From Oceaniglobus indicus (lineage in GTDB: Bacteria; Pseudomonadota; Alphaproteobacteria; Rhodobacterales; Rhodobacteraceae), in NCBI RefSeq assembly GCF_002751875.1, contig NZ_NMZM01000009.1:118986-182985 (forward strand): a DNA stretch of 64,000 nucleotides. Reading direction: 5' to 3'. The notes below the pieces were generated by a model. That model was not told the origin of the DNA. It ran no database searches and saw only the letters and a program-made list of their open reading frames with translations. This document shows, piece after piece, positions 49,201-56,433 of this stretch (positions are counted from its first letter, which is position 1; every line of letters begins with the position of its first letter). The translations under genes and the position numbers were made by a program.

Positions 49201-51708
49201 GGACACGAACAGGCTGAGAACCAGCAGCATTTGCCAGATCGTCGCCTCGGTCACATCCAGCACGATCCATCCCAGGATCGACGCACCCAGCCATGCCACG
49301 GGCACCAGGCTGCGCCGCAGGTTGTCCAGCATCTTCCAGCGTTGCAGGGCAGACAACGGCAGGGTGTCGCCGCGCAGATAGGGCAGCAGTTGCCAGTCGC
49401 CGCGTGTCCAGCGGTGCTGTCGCGCCACTTCGGTATCATAGCGGATCGGAAAATCCTCGACCAACTCGACATCGGTGACCAGGGCGCAGCGCAGCAGCCC
49501 GCCCTCAAGCAGATCATGGCTGAGCACGGTATTCTCGCCGATCCCCTCGGCCGCCATCTCGCGGAAGGTATCGATGTGATACAGGCCCTTGCCGGTAAAC
49601 GACCCTTCGCCCAGCAGATCCTGATAAACATCCGAAACGGTGAACACATAGGGGTCGAACCCCCGGTTCATCGAGAAGATGCGCTGAAACATCGACGCTT
49701 CCTTGCCGGTGGTCAGCGACGCGGTGACGCGAGGCTGCATGATGCCGTATCCGCGCTGCACGGTCCCGGTTTCGGGGTCGATGCGGGGTTGGTTCAGCGG
49801 ATGCTCCATCTTGCCGACCAGCCGGGTCACCGCGTCGCGCGTCATCCGGGTGTCGGCATCCAGCGTCATGATGTATTTCACATCGTCGGGCAGAGGGGTG
49901 TCGGGGGGCAGGAACGTCGTGTCGGTATCGCCACGCAACAGCGCGTCAAGCTCCATCAGCTTGCCGCGTTTGCGTTCCCAACCCATCCACACGCCCTGGC
50001 CGGGATTGAACAGGCGGATGCGGTGCAGCAGAAAGAACCGTGTCTTGTCGTCCTGCGCATATCGCGCGGCCAGATCGGCAATGGCGCGCCGGGCATATGC
50101 AAGCAGCGCGTCGTCCTCATCGGTCCTCTCGTGGGCGCTGTCCGGCCAGTCGCTGAGCAGGGCATAGCCGATCTCGCCCTTCGGGTTGGACAGGTGATGC
50201 ACCTCGAGCGTGCGCACCAGGTCATCGATGGTGTCGCGCGATCCGATCAGGCAGGGCACCACGACCATGGTGCGTGCGTGTGCCGGGATCCCGTCGTCAT
50301 AGGCATAGCCGACCAGCCGCGTCGACGGCGTGAACATCGTCACCAGCGTGTTGAACAATCCGGTCGCCGCCTCGCTGGCCGGAAGCAACGCCAGAAGCGT
50401 CAGGAAGATCGCCGCGACGGTTCCGGCCGGCCCGCGCTCGAGCGCGCCATAGGCCACCGCGACCAGCGCCAGCGTGATCAGGCCCACCGGACCGGCGACC
50501 GCCAGCCAGTCCAGCGACCGGACCCGGCGACGCAGACGGACATTCCACGGAACCCTGGCCGACAGCGCGGATTCAAGCCGATCGCGGTCGGGGCCGATCA
50601 GGAACGATCCGACATCGTGAATGGCGATGTCCGGCCCCGCCGCATCGACCAGGTCAAGGGCCACCTCCGCCACGTCGGGTTCAGGGCGCCGGGACCATTG
50701 CGCAAGATCCTCGACCGCGCGGCGATACTGGCTTTGCGACCGCGGATCGAGCGCGGCAAAGTCGGACCGCGCCCGCAGCTGCCTGTCGACCACGCTGACG
50801 GATTCCAGCCAGTCGGCCCAATCGATGTCGTTGAGTTTGCGCAGGCTGCGGATCACGTTGCCGATCCGCACGTTGGCGGCGGTCTGGCGGTTCTGCTCGG
50901 CGATCAGGGATTCCTCGGTATCGCTGCCTCGGGCCTCAAGGTGTTTTTCGAGCCAAGAAATCGCGTCCTGCATCCGGGCGCTGCCGCCGCCAAGACGATA
51001 GAGAAGCTGTCCCGCGAAAGCATCGCTGCGGGCATGGGCGTCATAGTCCGAATTTACCGTCTGAACGCCGCCCTGCGCGTCGGCGCGCGCCAGCATGTCG
51101 GCCATCTCATCGGCGTGACCGCGCATGATGCGGGCATGTTCGATACTCTCGGCGATGCGCGCCAGCTCATCGATCAGAACAAACCTGAGAACGGCCGGCA
51201 TCGCCCAGAGTTCGCCGATCTTCAGTGGGCTGGTTTCCTGAAAACCGGTCACGATGGCGGTCAGTCGCGCCTCGGTCACTTCGAACATCGAATGTTCGGC
51301 GCAACTCAGGGCGATCTGCAGGACGCGGGGCTGCGATGGGCGATCTTGCAGCGAAAGCAGGGGAAGCCGGCCGAAAAACGCGGGCGGCAGGTCGCGACGC
51401 ACCTGTTCGGCGCTTTCAGCCACCAGAAGATAGTTGTCGAGCAACCATTCCGCAGCGGGTGGAATGATACCGCCCGAAGCGCTTGCCGCAAGGTTGGCGC
51501 GATAGGTCTCTGAAATGGTGATGCGTGCCTGTTCGACCCGTCGGCGAAACGCCGACCTCTCGCGGCCCGGAGGTTCCGTGACGCCCGATGACGACATTCG
51601 TCGGCCGCAATCGGTCAGCTGTTCAAGCGAGAAATACTCTTTTTCTTTCGCGGGAATGTCGGCCGCCTGCGCTGTCGACATCGGATCGACTGAAGCGGAC
51701 TGTCTCAT
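43279..51708 (-). CDS. ndvB: Cyclic beta-1,2-glucan synthase (NdvB/Cgs family, GT84 + GH94)
   Basis: A 2809-residue membrane enzyme. After an N-terminal soluble region, membrane helices (about residues 425-475) precede the GT84 domain with DADTRMT near residue 617 and the QQHRWTRGDWQ-like motif (ARQHRWTRGDWQLLPYL). More helices follow (about 830-980), then a glycoamylase-like/cyclisation domain (about 1000-1530; TSPTNIGLYLLSV), then GH94 sandwich domains (about 1540-1840 and 2010-2290) and a catalytic GH94 barrel with GDWNDGMN near 2510. ATG at 51708 has AGGAGCTT upstream. It makes osmoregulated periplasmic glucan. The exporter gene ndvA is not in the window. Confidence 0.94.
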   Translation of the reverse strand: MRQSASVDPMSTAQAADIPAKEKEYFSLEQLTDCGRRMSSSGVTEPPGRERSAFRRRVEQARITISETYRANLAASASGGIIPPAAEWLLDNYLLVAESAEQVRRDLPPAFFGRLPLLSLQDRPSQPRVLQIALSCAEHSMFEVTEARLTAIVTGFQETSPLKIGELWAMPAVLRFVLIDELARIAESIEHARIMRGHADEMADMLARADAQGGVQTVNSDYDAHARSDAFAGQLLYRLGGGSARMQDAISWLEKHLEARGSDTEESLIAEQNRQTAANVRIGNVIRSLRKLNDIDWADWLESVSVVDRQLRARSDFAALDPRSQSQYRRAVEDLAQWSRRPEPDVAEVALDLVDAAGPDIAIHDVGSFLIGPDRDRLESALSARVPWNVRLRRRVRSLDWLAVAGPVGLITLALVAVAYGALERGPAGTVAAIFLTLLALLPASEAATGLFNTLVTMFTPSTRLVGYAYDDGIPAHARTMVVVPCLIGSRDTIDDLVRTLEVHHLSNPKGEIGYALLSDWPDSAHERTDEDDALLAYARRAIADLAARYAQDDKTRFFLLHRIRLFNPGQGVWMGWERKRGKLMELDALLRGDTDTTFLPPDTPLPDDVKYIMTLDADTRMTRDAVTRLVGKMEHPLNQPRIDPETGTVQRGYGIMQPRVTASLTTGKEASMFQRIFSMNRGFDPYVFTVSDVYQDLLGEGSFTGKGLYHIDTFREMAAEGIGENTVLSHDLLEGGLLRCALVTDVELVEDFPIRYDTEVARQHRWTRGDWQLLPYLRGDTLPLSALQRWKMLDNLRRSLVPVAWLGASILGWIVLDVTEATIWQMLLVLSLFVSPTLGLMREITTLPEGTGWQANLNWLANQIADNTAQVVLRIVFIAHTATVMTDAILRTLYRLFLSRRNLLEWQAASAAPRIVRTSPFAYWSSMRWSVAISLTAVAATLAFGGAWPLAVVFGLVWAAAPFVAWSVSRSAETEDQLVLSPTDRDALRQVARRTWTYFETFVTADQNWLPPDNFQELPAPVIAERTSPTNIGLYLLSVVAARDFGWIALADTVTRLERTLASAETLEKHRGHLYNWYDTRRAAPLEPRYVSTVDSGNLAGHLIAVSAACTDWAAAHFAQFQPDFDGLRDAAGVLSAEIANVPDDRRTLRPLRHHLTERIAEFRRALGRMEAEPEMASVRVIGLSVIAADIETLARDYAAETDTAASGSVVEWAGTLRRGCEARIADATLTREARDDLRIRLQGVAQTARAMAFGMDFAFLLHRDRKLLSIGYRVDDDALDESAYDLLASEARLASFFGIAKGDLATEHWFRLGRPIVPVGARGSLMSWSGSMFEYLMPTLVMQEQQGSILNQSNRLSVRRQIAHGKRRGLPWGVSESAFNARDPEMTYQYMTFGMPSLGLKRGLASQAVVAPYATMLASQFQPAAAVANLARLQQMGALGRYGFYDALDFTPARVSEHESFAVVRNFMAHHHGMSIAAISNVVHEGRLRERFHSDAVIEASELLLQERAPRAVPRKVARIEAEPVKGRAELSARESLVIDSPGTQPNAAGLLSNGHYALLLSSRGSGRATWNGQAVNRWRPDPVEPGAGPYLFLRDTGTGDWWSASVDPRPAAGEAAQTVISDSKVEYHKTVGNLRSQIDVIVASDRDAEGRRLTLTNTGSRDRLIEVTSYCEPVIGPADADFAHPVFSKMFVHTEVSRNRQVIHARRNPRRADEPAMRVAHMLVDCGAGVGAAEAETDRRRFIGRGRTLGDAAAFDSGAALDATDGFTLDPIFALRRTLLVPAGGTARLIFWTIAAPSRAEVDQAVQHFMHQETFTYEAMQAWTRSQIQLRHTGSDLIEAVMFKRLASYLIWPDPPLASNGPVAKAAAQSALWPMGISGDHPIMVLRIDTVDDIAVARKALRAQNYLYSRGLNTDLVIVNERAASYVQDLQTTLEEIAESTRARSLVPSARDHIFTLRRDALAEQSYDALMAAARVVLHARNGMFSTQIDRAETLGAPRADPPPPVARPRPAQPGTAVARHRPKGDQGDLQFWNGYGGFSQDGRDYVVRLGTGQSTPQPWINVVSNGDFGFHVSAEGAGFTWSRNSRDHHLTPWSNDPVINRPGETIHLTDLDSHEVFTPFAALSTRPHARFEATHSAGISRLSCTDGPLTITATQLVDPQDPVKITRLSVTNDGPTTRQLRLYCQAEWVMGNNRDKTAPMLRTFEDAGILMAENPFSIQFPGRTAFLASDAPLSSFTMNRGEFLGRGSAFLPDTVAQGAALPSDDASNGDPCAALAIDLTLAPNESRTVTLVLGDAAGREAAKALARRHGADSFDTAKAATTKTWDDFLNVLQVDTPDPAFDIMVNRWLPYQTLACRIEARSAFYQASGAFGFRDQLQDTLSLLLHDPTLARAQIVNAAGRQFPEGDLQHWWLPETGAGVRTMISDDVVWLTYGITQYIDSTGDASVLDEVVPFLTGPALEPGEHDRFFQPETSDETASVYEHAARALDLAIDRTGERGLSLILGGDWNDGMNRVGEDGRGESVWLSWFLAHALDVFAPVAEARGEAERAQHLRAHLAVLTQAIESNGWDGSQYRRGYYDDGTPLGSQDSTECRIDSIAQSWSVMSGQGDPARQNDVMDQVLHHLVDDDARIVRLFTPPFAETAQEPGYIKGYPPGVRENGGQYTHAATWVVYALALLGRGDDAKRCFDMLNPINHALTRAAADHYRVEPYVVAADIYGADDKAGRGGWTWYTGSGGWLYRAAVEAILGIRRKGDRLFVAPVLPSDWPGFKARLTLEGKTFDIVVEGAEVKINDVAVAPQDGIAL

Positions 51709-52110
51709 GGAAGCTCCTGTACTCCAGCCTGCCGCTGTTCAAGCGCCACTAGGCCAATTTGTCAGACCATCACGGTTTCTCTCGACAACGGCTGACATCT
51801 CGCTGGTCCGTTCCCCCTGACACGCCCGTTCCCGGGGGCATGCCCCGACATGGGCCTGCGCCGAACCCAGAGCGTGCGGGTGTTCGGGGCCTGAGCGACG
51901 TCAAGATACGGGAGAATCGGAACTGCAGATCGTGACATGGTGCTGCCACCGTAAACCGCGACGAAACCGTCAAGAAAAACTGCGCAATCTAACCCTCAAC
52001 CCATCACGTGGTGGAAAGTTCCATGGGGGCGCTTTCGATGTAACCGGCCCGCCGGACCAGTGGACGCGGTTCCCGATCCTTGCGCGACACATTGGTTGAA
52101 GCAGTCCGTC
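51709..52110. other. 402-base gap upstream of the glucan synthase
   Basis: Lies between the ends of the LacI gene and the ndvB start, both on the minus strand. It must hold the ndvB promoter but I see no clear -35/-10 pair, operator or small gene. A G/C-rich region at 51820-51900 can fold (CCCGTTCCCGGGGGCATG) without a T-run. Confidence 0.4.
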
Positions 52111-53088
52111 TCAGGTCGAGTTCCGGATCAGGAGCCGGGTGGGGGAGCGGACCTCGTCTTTGGATGTCTTGTCCAGCAACAGCTTCATGGCCCGTTCCGC
52201 GATATCGTCCGCGGAAAGGTCGATGGTGGTGATGCCGCCGACGATCCACTGGTAGGCTGACGGATTTCCATAGCCGACGAAAGCCAAGGCGCCCGGCAGG
52301 TCGACATCGCGTCGCAAGCAGGCGTCCAGCGCGCCGCTGCAGATCTCGAACCCGCCGCAAATCACTGCATCGGGAGGGGTGGGACGATCGAGAAGCACCT
52401 CCATCTGGGATCGCCCCATCGCGAAGCCGGGTGCGCCGGTCCGGATCAGGTCCGGATTGTCCGTCAGCGATTGCGCAGCGATTGCCGCCCGGAAGGCGGC
52501 TGCGCGGTCCTTGCCGGACGACAGGGACTCGTCGGCGCCGATGAACGCGATCCGCATGTGGCCGCGGTGGGCAAGATGATCTACGGCCGCCGCAATCGTG
52601 GGCGCGTCTTCGATGATCAATCTTCCGACCACGTTCGAGTGCGGGCGGGTGCGGATGAATTCGATCAGGCGCATATGGTCATGAAAACGCGGTGTATCGG
52701 GATGCGCCACCGGTGTCGGCACCATGATGACCGTCCCGGCCTGCAATGCCTGAAGGCGTGCGAGGGCCTGATATTCGCGATCCGCCTCGTCATTCGTCAG
52801 ATGGATGACAAGGTCGTATCCGCTGTCGGCGCAAAGCAGTGCCAGCGTGTTGGCGAAGCGGGCGTAGAACTCATTGACGATGTTGGGCAACAGCAGGCCG
52901 ACGATGGCCGTGGGATCGCCGCGCATCGCGTTGGCGGCCGAGCTTTTCACATAACCCAGTTCGCGCGCCCGGGCGAGGATCAGATCGCGCGTCGCTGGCT
53001 TCACGTTCGGATGACCCGACAGCGCACGCGACACGGTCATATGCGACAGGTTCAGGTCTTTGGCGATGGATTTGAGTGTCGCGCGCAT
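52111..53088 (-). CDS. LacI-family transcriptional regulator
   Basis: A 325-residue repressor. The HTH starts at residue 2 (ATLKSIAKDLNLSHMTVSRALSG) and the hinge is SSAANAMRG. The sugar-binding core follows, with DLVIHLTNDEADREYQA, GTVIMVPTPV, HMRIAFIGADES and CGGFEICSGALDAC. The ATG at 53088 puts the HTH at the terminus, as is usual; in-frame ATGs at 53118 and 53127 are possible but have poor ribosome sites. It is divergent from the kinase-enolase operon and very likely binds the 31-bp palindrome between them. The ligand is unknown. Confidence 0.88.
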   Translation of the reverse strand: MRATLKSIAKDLNLSHMTVSRALSGHPNVKPATRDLILARARELGYVKSSAANAMRGDPTAIVGLLLPNIVNEFYARFANTLALLCADSGYDLVIHLTNDEADREYQALARLQALQAGTVIMVPTPVAHPDTPRFHDHMRLIEFIRTRPHSNVVGRLIIEDAPTIAAAVDHLAHRGHMRIAFIGADESLSSGKDRAAAFRAAIAAQSLTDNPDLIRTGAPGFAMGRSQMEVLLDRPTPPDAVICGGFEICSGALDACLRRDVDLPGALAFVGYGNPSAYQWIVGGITTIDLSADDIAERAMKLLLDKTSKDEVRSPTRLLIRNST

Positions 53089-53133
53089 GAGGTCAGTCTC
53101 GTCAGGAGGCGTGGCCATCCTTTCCATCCGGGC

Positions 53134-53162
53134 TTGACAAGTCAAGGAAGCCATTGCAAATG
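53134..53162 (+). promoter_or_regulatory. Candidate promoter of the kinase-enolase operon
   Basis: Perfect TTGACA at 53134 with a weak -10 (CAAATG) 17 bases later, ending inside the palindromic operator. The -35 lies in a second inverted repeat CTTGACaaGTCAAG (53133-53146). Repressor on the operator would cover the -10 and start site. Confidence 0.4.
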
Positions 53163-53189
53163 TGCACGTGAACTGTTCACGTGCACATT
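53159..53189. promoter_or_regulatory. 31-bp perfect palindrome, LacI-type operator
   Basis: AATGTGCACGTGAA, then CTG, then the exact complement of the first arm. It can be read as two overlapping LacI-type sites centred on CG, TGTGCACGTGAACT and TGTTCACGTGCACA, 13 bases apart. It is midway between the LacI gene and the first gene of the catabolic operon, so it can control both. Confidence 0.8.
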
Positions 53190-53258
53190 GTTGTTTGCGG
53201 AACCGCGAAGCGACCTTTTGCAAACAAGGTCCGACGCAGCGCAGGGGAGGAGATAGGG

Positions 53259-54248
53259 ATGACACCGACGTTCGAAGATCGCTGCGCTGATCTCCTTGAC
53301 GATCTGGGGCTGTGCGGGCCGGGCGGCATCGATTCGGTCGATCGGCTGACCGGCGGCGTGGCCTCCGACATCGCTGCCGTTCGCGTCGGCGACAGGGTGC
53401 TGTGCGTGAAATTCGCTCTTGCGCAACTGGCCGTGGCGGAAGAATGGCTTGCCCCCGTCCATCGCAGCAGGGCGGAATACGCCTGGCTTTCGGTTGCCCG
53501 CAAGTGCGACCCAGAAACCGCGCCCGCGCTTTTCGGTTATTCCGAGCGGTTGAACGGCTTTGCCATGGAATACATCACCGGGCCGGATGTCTATCTCTGG
53601 AAATCCGCGCTGCTGGATCGAGCCGCCGACCGGGGCGAGGCGGAAAGGTTGGGCCACGTTCTGGGCCGCATCCACCAAATCTCCACGGCGCCCGGTTTCG
53701 AGAGCTCATCGTTCGACAACATGGCCGATTTCGATGCCTTGCGCATCGATCCATACCTGCGCTTCACCGCTGCGCGGCATCCGGATATCGCGGCGCCCCT
53801 GACCGCAATGGCCGAGACCCTTCGAGAAAGCCGGTCGGCGCTGGTGCATGGTGACGTCAGCCCGAAGAACATTCTGCTGCGGAATGGCGATCCGGTGATC
53901 CTGGACGCAGAATGCGCGACGATGGGCGATCCTGCTTTCGACGTCGCGTTCTGCCTTAACCACCTGATCCTGAAAGCGTTTCACATTCCGGGCGACCGCG
54001 AGGCCCTGCTGCGCCGTGCTGCGGAGTTTGCCACGGCCCACGCGACACATGTGTCTTGGGAGAAGGCAGCATCACTCGAGCAGCGGGTCGCGCGACTGGT
54101 TCCCATGCTGATGCTGGCCCGGATCGACGGCAAGTCGCCGGTCGAATACCTCGATACCCCCACGCGGCAGGTGGTGCGTGATGCCGCAAAGGTGTTGATC
54201 GCCGGCCCGCCCGCCTCGCTGAACGAACTTATGGAGCGACTGTCATGA
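53259..54248 (+). CDS. APH/choline-kinase-fold small-molecule kinase
   Basis: A 329-residue protein-kinase-like phosphotransferase. The Brenner-type catalytic loop LVHGDVSPKNILL (HGDxxxxN) and the metal loop VILDAECATMGDP (D-x-E instead of the more common D-F/W-E/D) are intact. The upstream ATP-binding Lys is likely in RVLCVKFALAQ. It has no membrane segment. ATG at 53259 follows GGGGAGGAG. It overlaps the enolase paralogue by four bases (ATGA). As the first gene of a sugar operon it probably phosphorylates a pathway metabolite, but resistance or a choline-like substrate cannot be excluded. Confidence 0.8.
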   Translation: MTPTFEDRCADLLDDLGLCGPGGIDSVDRLTGGVASDIAAVRVGDRVLCVKFALAQLAVAEEWLAPVHRSRAEYAWLSVARKCDPETAPALFGYSERLNGFAMEYITGPDVYLWKSALLDRAADRGEAERLGHVLGRIHQISTAPGFESSSFDNMADFDALRIDPYLRFTAARHPDIAAPLTAMAETLRESRSALVHGDVSPKNILLRNGDPVILDAECATMGDPAFDVAFCLNHLILKAFHIPGDREALLRRAAEFATAHATHVSWEKAASLEQRVARLVPMLMLARIDGKSPVEYLDTPTRQVVRDAAKVLIAGPPASLNELMERLS

Positions 54249-55576
54249 ACGATGCCGGACCCGATACTGCTGCAATATCCTCGCTTGCTGCGCGGCGCGT
54301 CTGGGACAGCCGCGGCAACCCCACGGTCGAAGTCGAGGTGCATTGTGCCGGCGGCGCCATCGGCCGTGCCATCGCACCCGCAGGCGCGTCGCGCGGCACC
54401 CGCGAGGCGGTGGATCTGCGCGACGGTGGCGCGGCTCTGGGCGGGACCGATGTCCGCAGGGCCATCGTTGGCGTGAACGACATCATCGCACCCTTGCTTG
54501 GGGGGATGGATGCGACCGCCCAGGGCGCGGTCGATGCGGCGTTGATCGACTGCGACGGCACCGAGCTGAAAACGCGGTTGGGCGGCAACGCGATGGTCGC
54601 GACCTCGCTGGCGGTTCTGCATGCGGGCGCGGCGGCACGCGGGGTGCCGCTCTGGCGTCATGTCGCCGATCTTTCGGGCGCAGGGCCGTCGTTGCCGTTG
54701 CCGGAAATCCAGATCTTCGGCGGCGGCGCCCATGCAGGACAGCGGGTCGATGTCCAGGATTTCATGGTGATGGTGCCGGGCGCGGACAGCTTTGACGAGG
54801 TGATGGAAATCACGTCCGAGATCTATCGCGCCGCCGGCAAGATCATGGCGAGGCGCGGCAAATTGGCTGGTGTCGCCGACGAAGGCGGCTGGTGGCCCAT
54901 GTTCGACAGCAACGAAGAGGCCCTCGAAACCCTGGTCGCCGCCATCGAGGCGGCGGGCGAGACGCCCGGGGACCGGGTTGTCATATCGCTCGACATCGCG
55001 GCCTCCGAATTCGGCAGGAACGGTCGCTATCGGCTTGCGCTGGAAGATCGGGACCTGGATCGCGACCAGATGATTTCCCAGTTGGGGCGCTGGCTTGACG
55101 CCTATCCCATCGCTTCGATCGAGGACCCGCTGGCCGAGGATGACGCGCAAGGCATGGCGGCCTTTACCGCCGAGTTCGGCCATCGGGTTCAGATCATCGG
55201 CGACGATTATCTTGTCACGAACGCCACGCTGGTGGATCGCGCTGCCGATGACGGGGCGTGCAACGCCGTGCTGATCAAGGTCAACCAGGCGGGAACGCTG
55301 ACGGACTCGATGCGGTGTCTCGAACGCGCCCGCGCCCGGGGTTTTCGCGCCATCGTTTCGGCCCGTTCGGGCGAGACGGAGGATGTCTCGATCAGCCACC
55401 TGGCGGTGGGGCTCGGGGTTGGACAGCTGAAGGTCGGCTCGTTCACGCGGTCCGAACGGATGGCGAAATGGAACGAATGTCTGCGCATCGCCGATGCGTT
55501 GCCACGCGGCGCCTACGTGCGCGGCGCGCCTCTGGCGAAGACGTGGTGGGGACAGCGAAAGGAAGGAACGTCATGA
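54245..55576 (+). CDS. Divergent enolase-family paralogue in a sugar operon
   Basis: A 443-residue member of the true enolase family by motif order: the loop AIAPAGASRGTREA, GGGAHAGQ, VADEGGWWPM, DIAASEF, SIEDPLAED, GDDYLVTN, LIKVNQAGT and GQLKVGSFTRSER. The metal ligands (Asp250, Glu293, Asp320), Lys345 and Lys396 remain. However, the segment that reads SHRSGETED in canonical enolases is SARSGETED here, so yeast His373 is Ala. Yeast Glu168 is Asp172 (VQDFM). The catalytic base pair is kept while the phosphate-side pocket is altered, so it may not use 2-phosphoglycerate. It lies between a kinase and an FAH-family hydrolase, overlapping both by four bases. Confidence 0.85.
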   Translation: MNDAGPDTAAISSLAARRVWDSRGNPTVEVEVHCAGGAIGRAIAPAGASRGTREAVDLRDGGAALGGTDVRRAIVGVNDIIAPLLGGMDATAQGAVDAALIDCDGTELKTRLGGNAMVATSLAVLHAGAAARGVPLWRHVADLSGAGPSLPLPEIQIFGGGAHAGQRVDVQDFMVMVPGADSFDEVMEITSEIYRAAGKIMARRGKLAGVADEGGWWPMFDSNEEALETLVAAIEAAGETPGDRVVISLDIAASEFGRNGRYRLALEDRDLDRDQMISQLGRWLDAYPIASIEDPLAEDDAQGMAAFTAEFGHRVQIIGDDYLVTNATLVDRAADDGACNAVLIKVNQAGTLTDSMRCLERARARGFRAIVSARSGETEDVSISHLAVGLGVGQLKVGSFTRSERMAKWNECLRIADALPRGAYVRGAPLAKTWWGQRKEGTS

Positions 55577-56433
55577 AACTGTTGCGATACGGCGACCGAT
55601 ACGGAAGCAAGGTGCCCTGCGTCATGGATACAGAGGGGCAGGCGCGCGACGTGTCTTCGCTGGTCACGGATTTCGGGCCGCGGACCCTGTCGCCCGATCT
55701 GCTGGACCGGCTGCGCGCCGCGGATCTGTCGCGCCTGCCGGTCGTGGATCCGACCGGCCTGCGTGTCGCGCCTCCCACGGCGCAACCCTTCAACATCTGG
55801 TGCGTCGGGCTGAATTATTCGGACCATGCCGCCGAGGCGGGCCTGCCGATCCCGGACGAGCCGATCCTGTTCAACAAATCCACCGCCACCTATTGCGGCG
55901 CCGACGACCCGATCCTGTTCTCGCCACGGATGACAAAGCTGGATTGGGAGGTCGAGTTGGGAATCGTCATCGGCAGGCCGACCCTGGGCATCACGCGGGA
56001 ACAGGCGATGTCCCACGTAGCGGGCTTTGTCCTGGTCAACGATGTGTCGGAACGCGCCTGGCAGATGGAGCGCGGCGGTCAGTGGGTCAAGGGCAAGAGC
56101 TTTCCCAACTTCTGCCCCACCGGGCCATGGCTGGTGACGCCGGACGAGGTGGGTGATCACGGCGCGCTCGACATGTGGCTGGATGTGAACGGGACGCGCA
56201 AGCAGACCGGAAACACCGCATCGATGATTTTCGATGTGGCGACGATCGTGTCCTACATGAGCGAGTTCTGCCAGCTGGAGCCGGGCGATCTGATCTGCAC
56301 CGGCACGCCGCCGGGGGTGGGGGCGGGAATGAAGCCGCCGCAGTGGTTGTCGCCGGGCGACACCGTGTCGCTTGGTATCGCCGGCCTTGGCGAACAGCAC
56401 CAGACCGTGACCCGGATAGAGGATTTGGCATGA
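55573..56433 (+). CDS. Fumarylacetoacetate-hydrolase-family enzyme (diketo-acid hydrolase type)
   Basis: A 286-residue FAH-fold enzyme with NIWCVGLNYSDHAAEAGLP, metal-site EVELGIVIGRP and FVLVNDVSERAWQ, and the final CTGTPPGVGAGMKPPQWL. Relatives cleave 2,4-diketo-3-deoxy-L-rhamnonate/fuconate, 2-oxo-hept-3-ene acids or ureidoglycolate. The start overlaps the enolase paralogue stop (ATGA) and its own stop overlaps the next SDR (ATGA). Following two SDRs, a diketo-acid hydrolase role is most plausible. Confidence 0.86.
   Translation: MKLLRYGDRYGSKVPCVMDTEGQARDVSSLVTDFGPRTLSPDLLDRLRAADLSRLPVVDPTGLRVAPPTAQPFNIWCVGLNYSDHAAEAGLPIPDEPILFNKSTATYCGADDPILFSPRMTKLDWEVELGIVIGRPTLGITREQAMSHVAGFVLVNDVSERAWQMERGGQWVKGKSFPNFCPTGPWLVTPDEVGDHGALDMWLDVNGTRKQTGNTASMIFDVATIVSYMSEFCQLEPGDLICTGTPPGVGAGMKPPQWLSPGDTVSLGIAGLGEQHQTVTRIEDLA

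Noticed and set aside
47035..51513. 1492-codon plus-strand frame opposite the glucan synthase gene
   Set aside because: Antisense shadow of ndvB; composition is Arg/Gly/His-rich with no family resemblance.
53259..54248. Aminoglycoside resistance kinase
   Set aside because: Only the fold matches; the gene is first in a LacI-controlled sugar operon, so a metabolic kinase is more likely.
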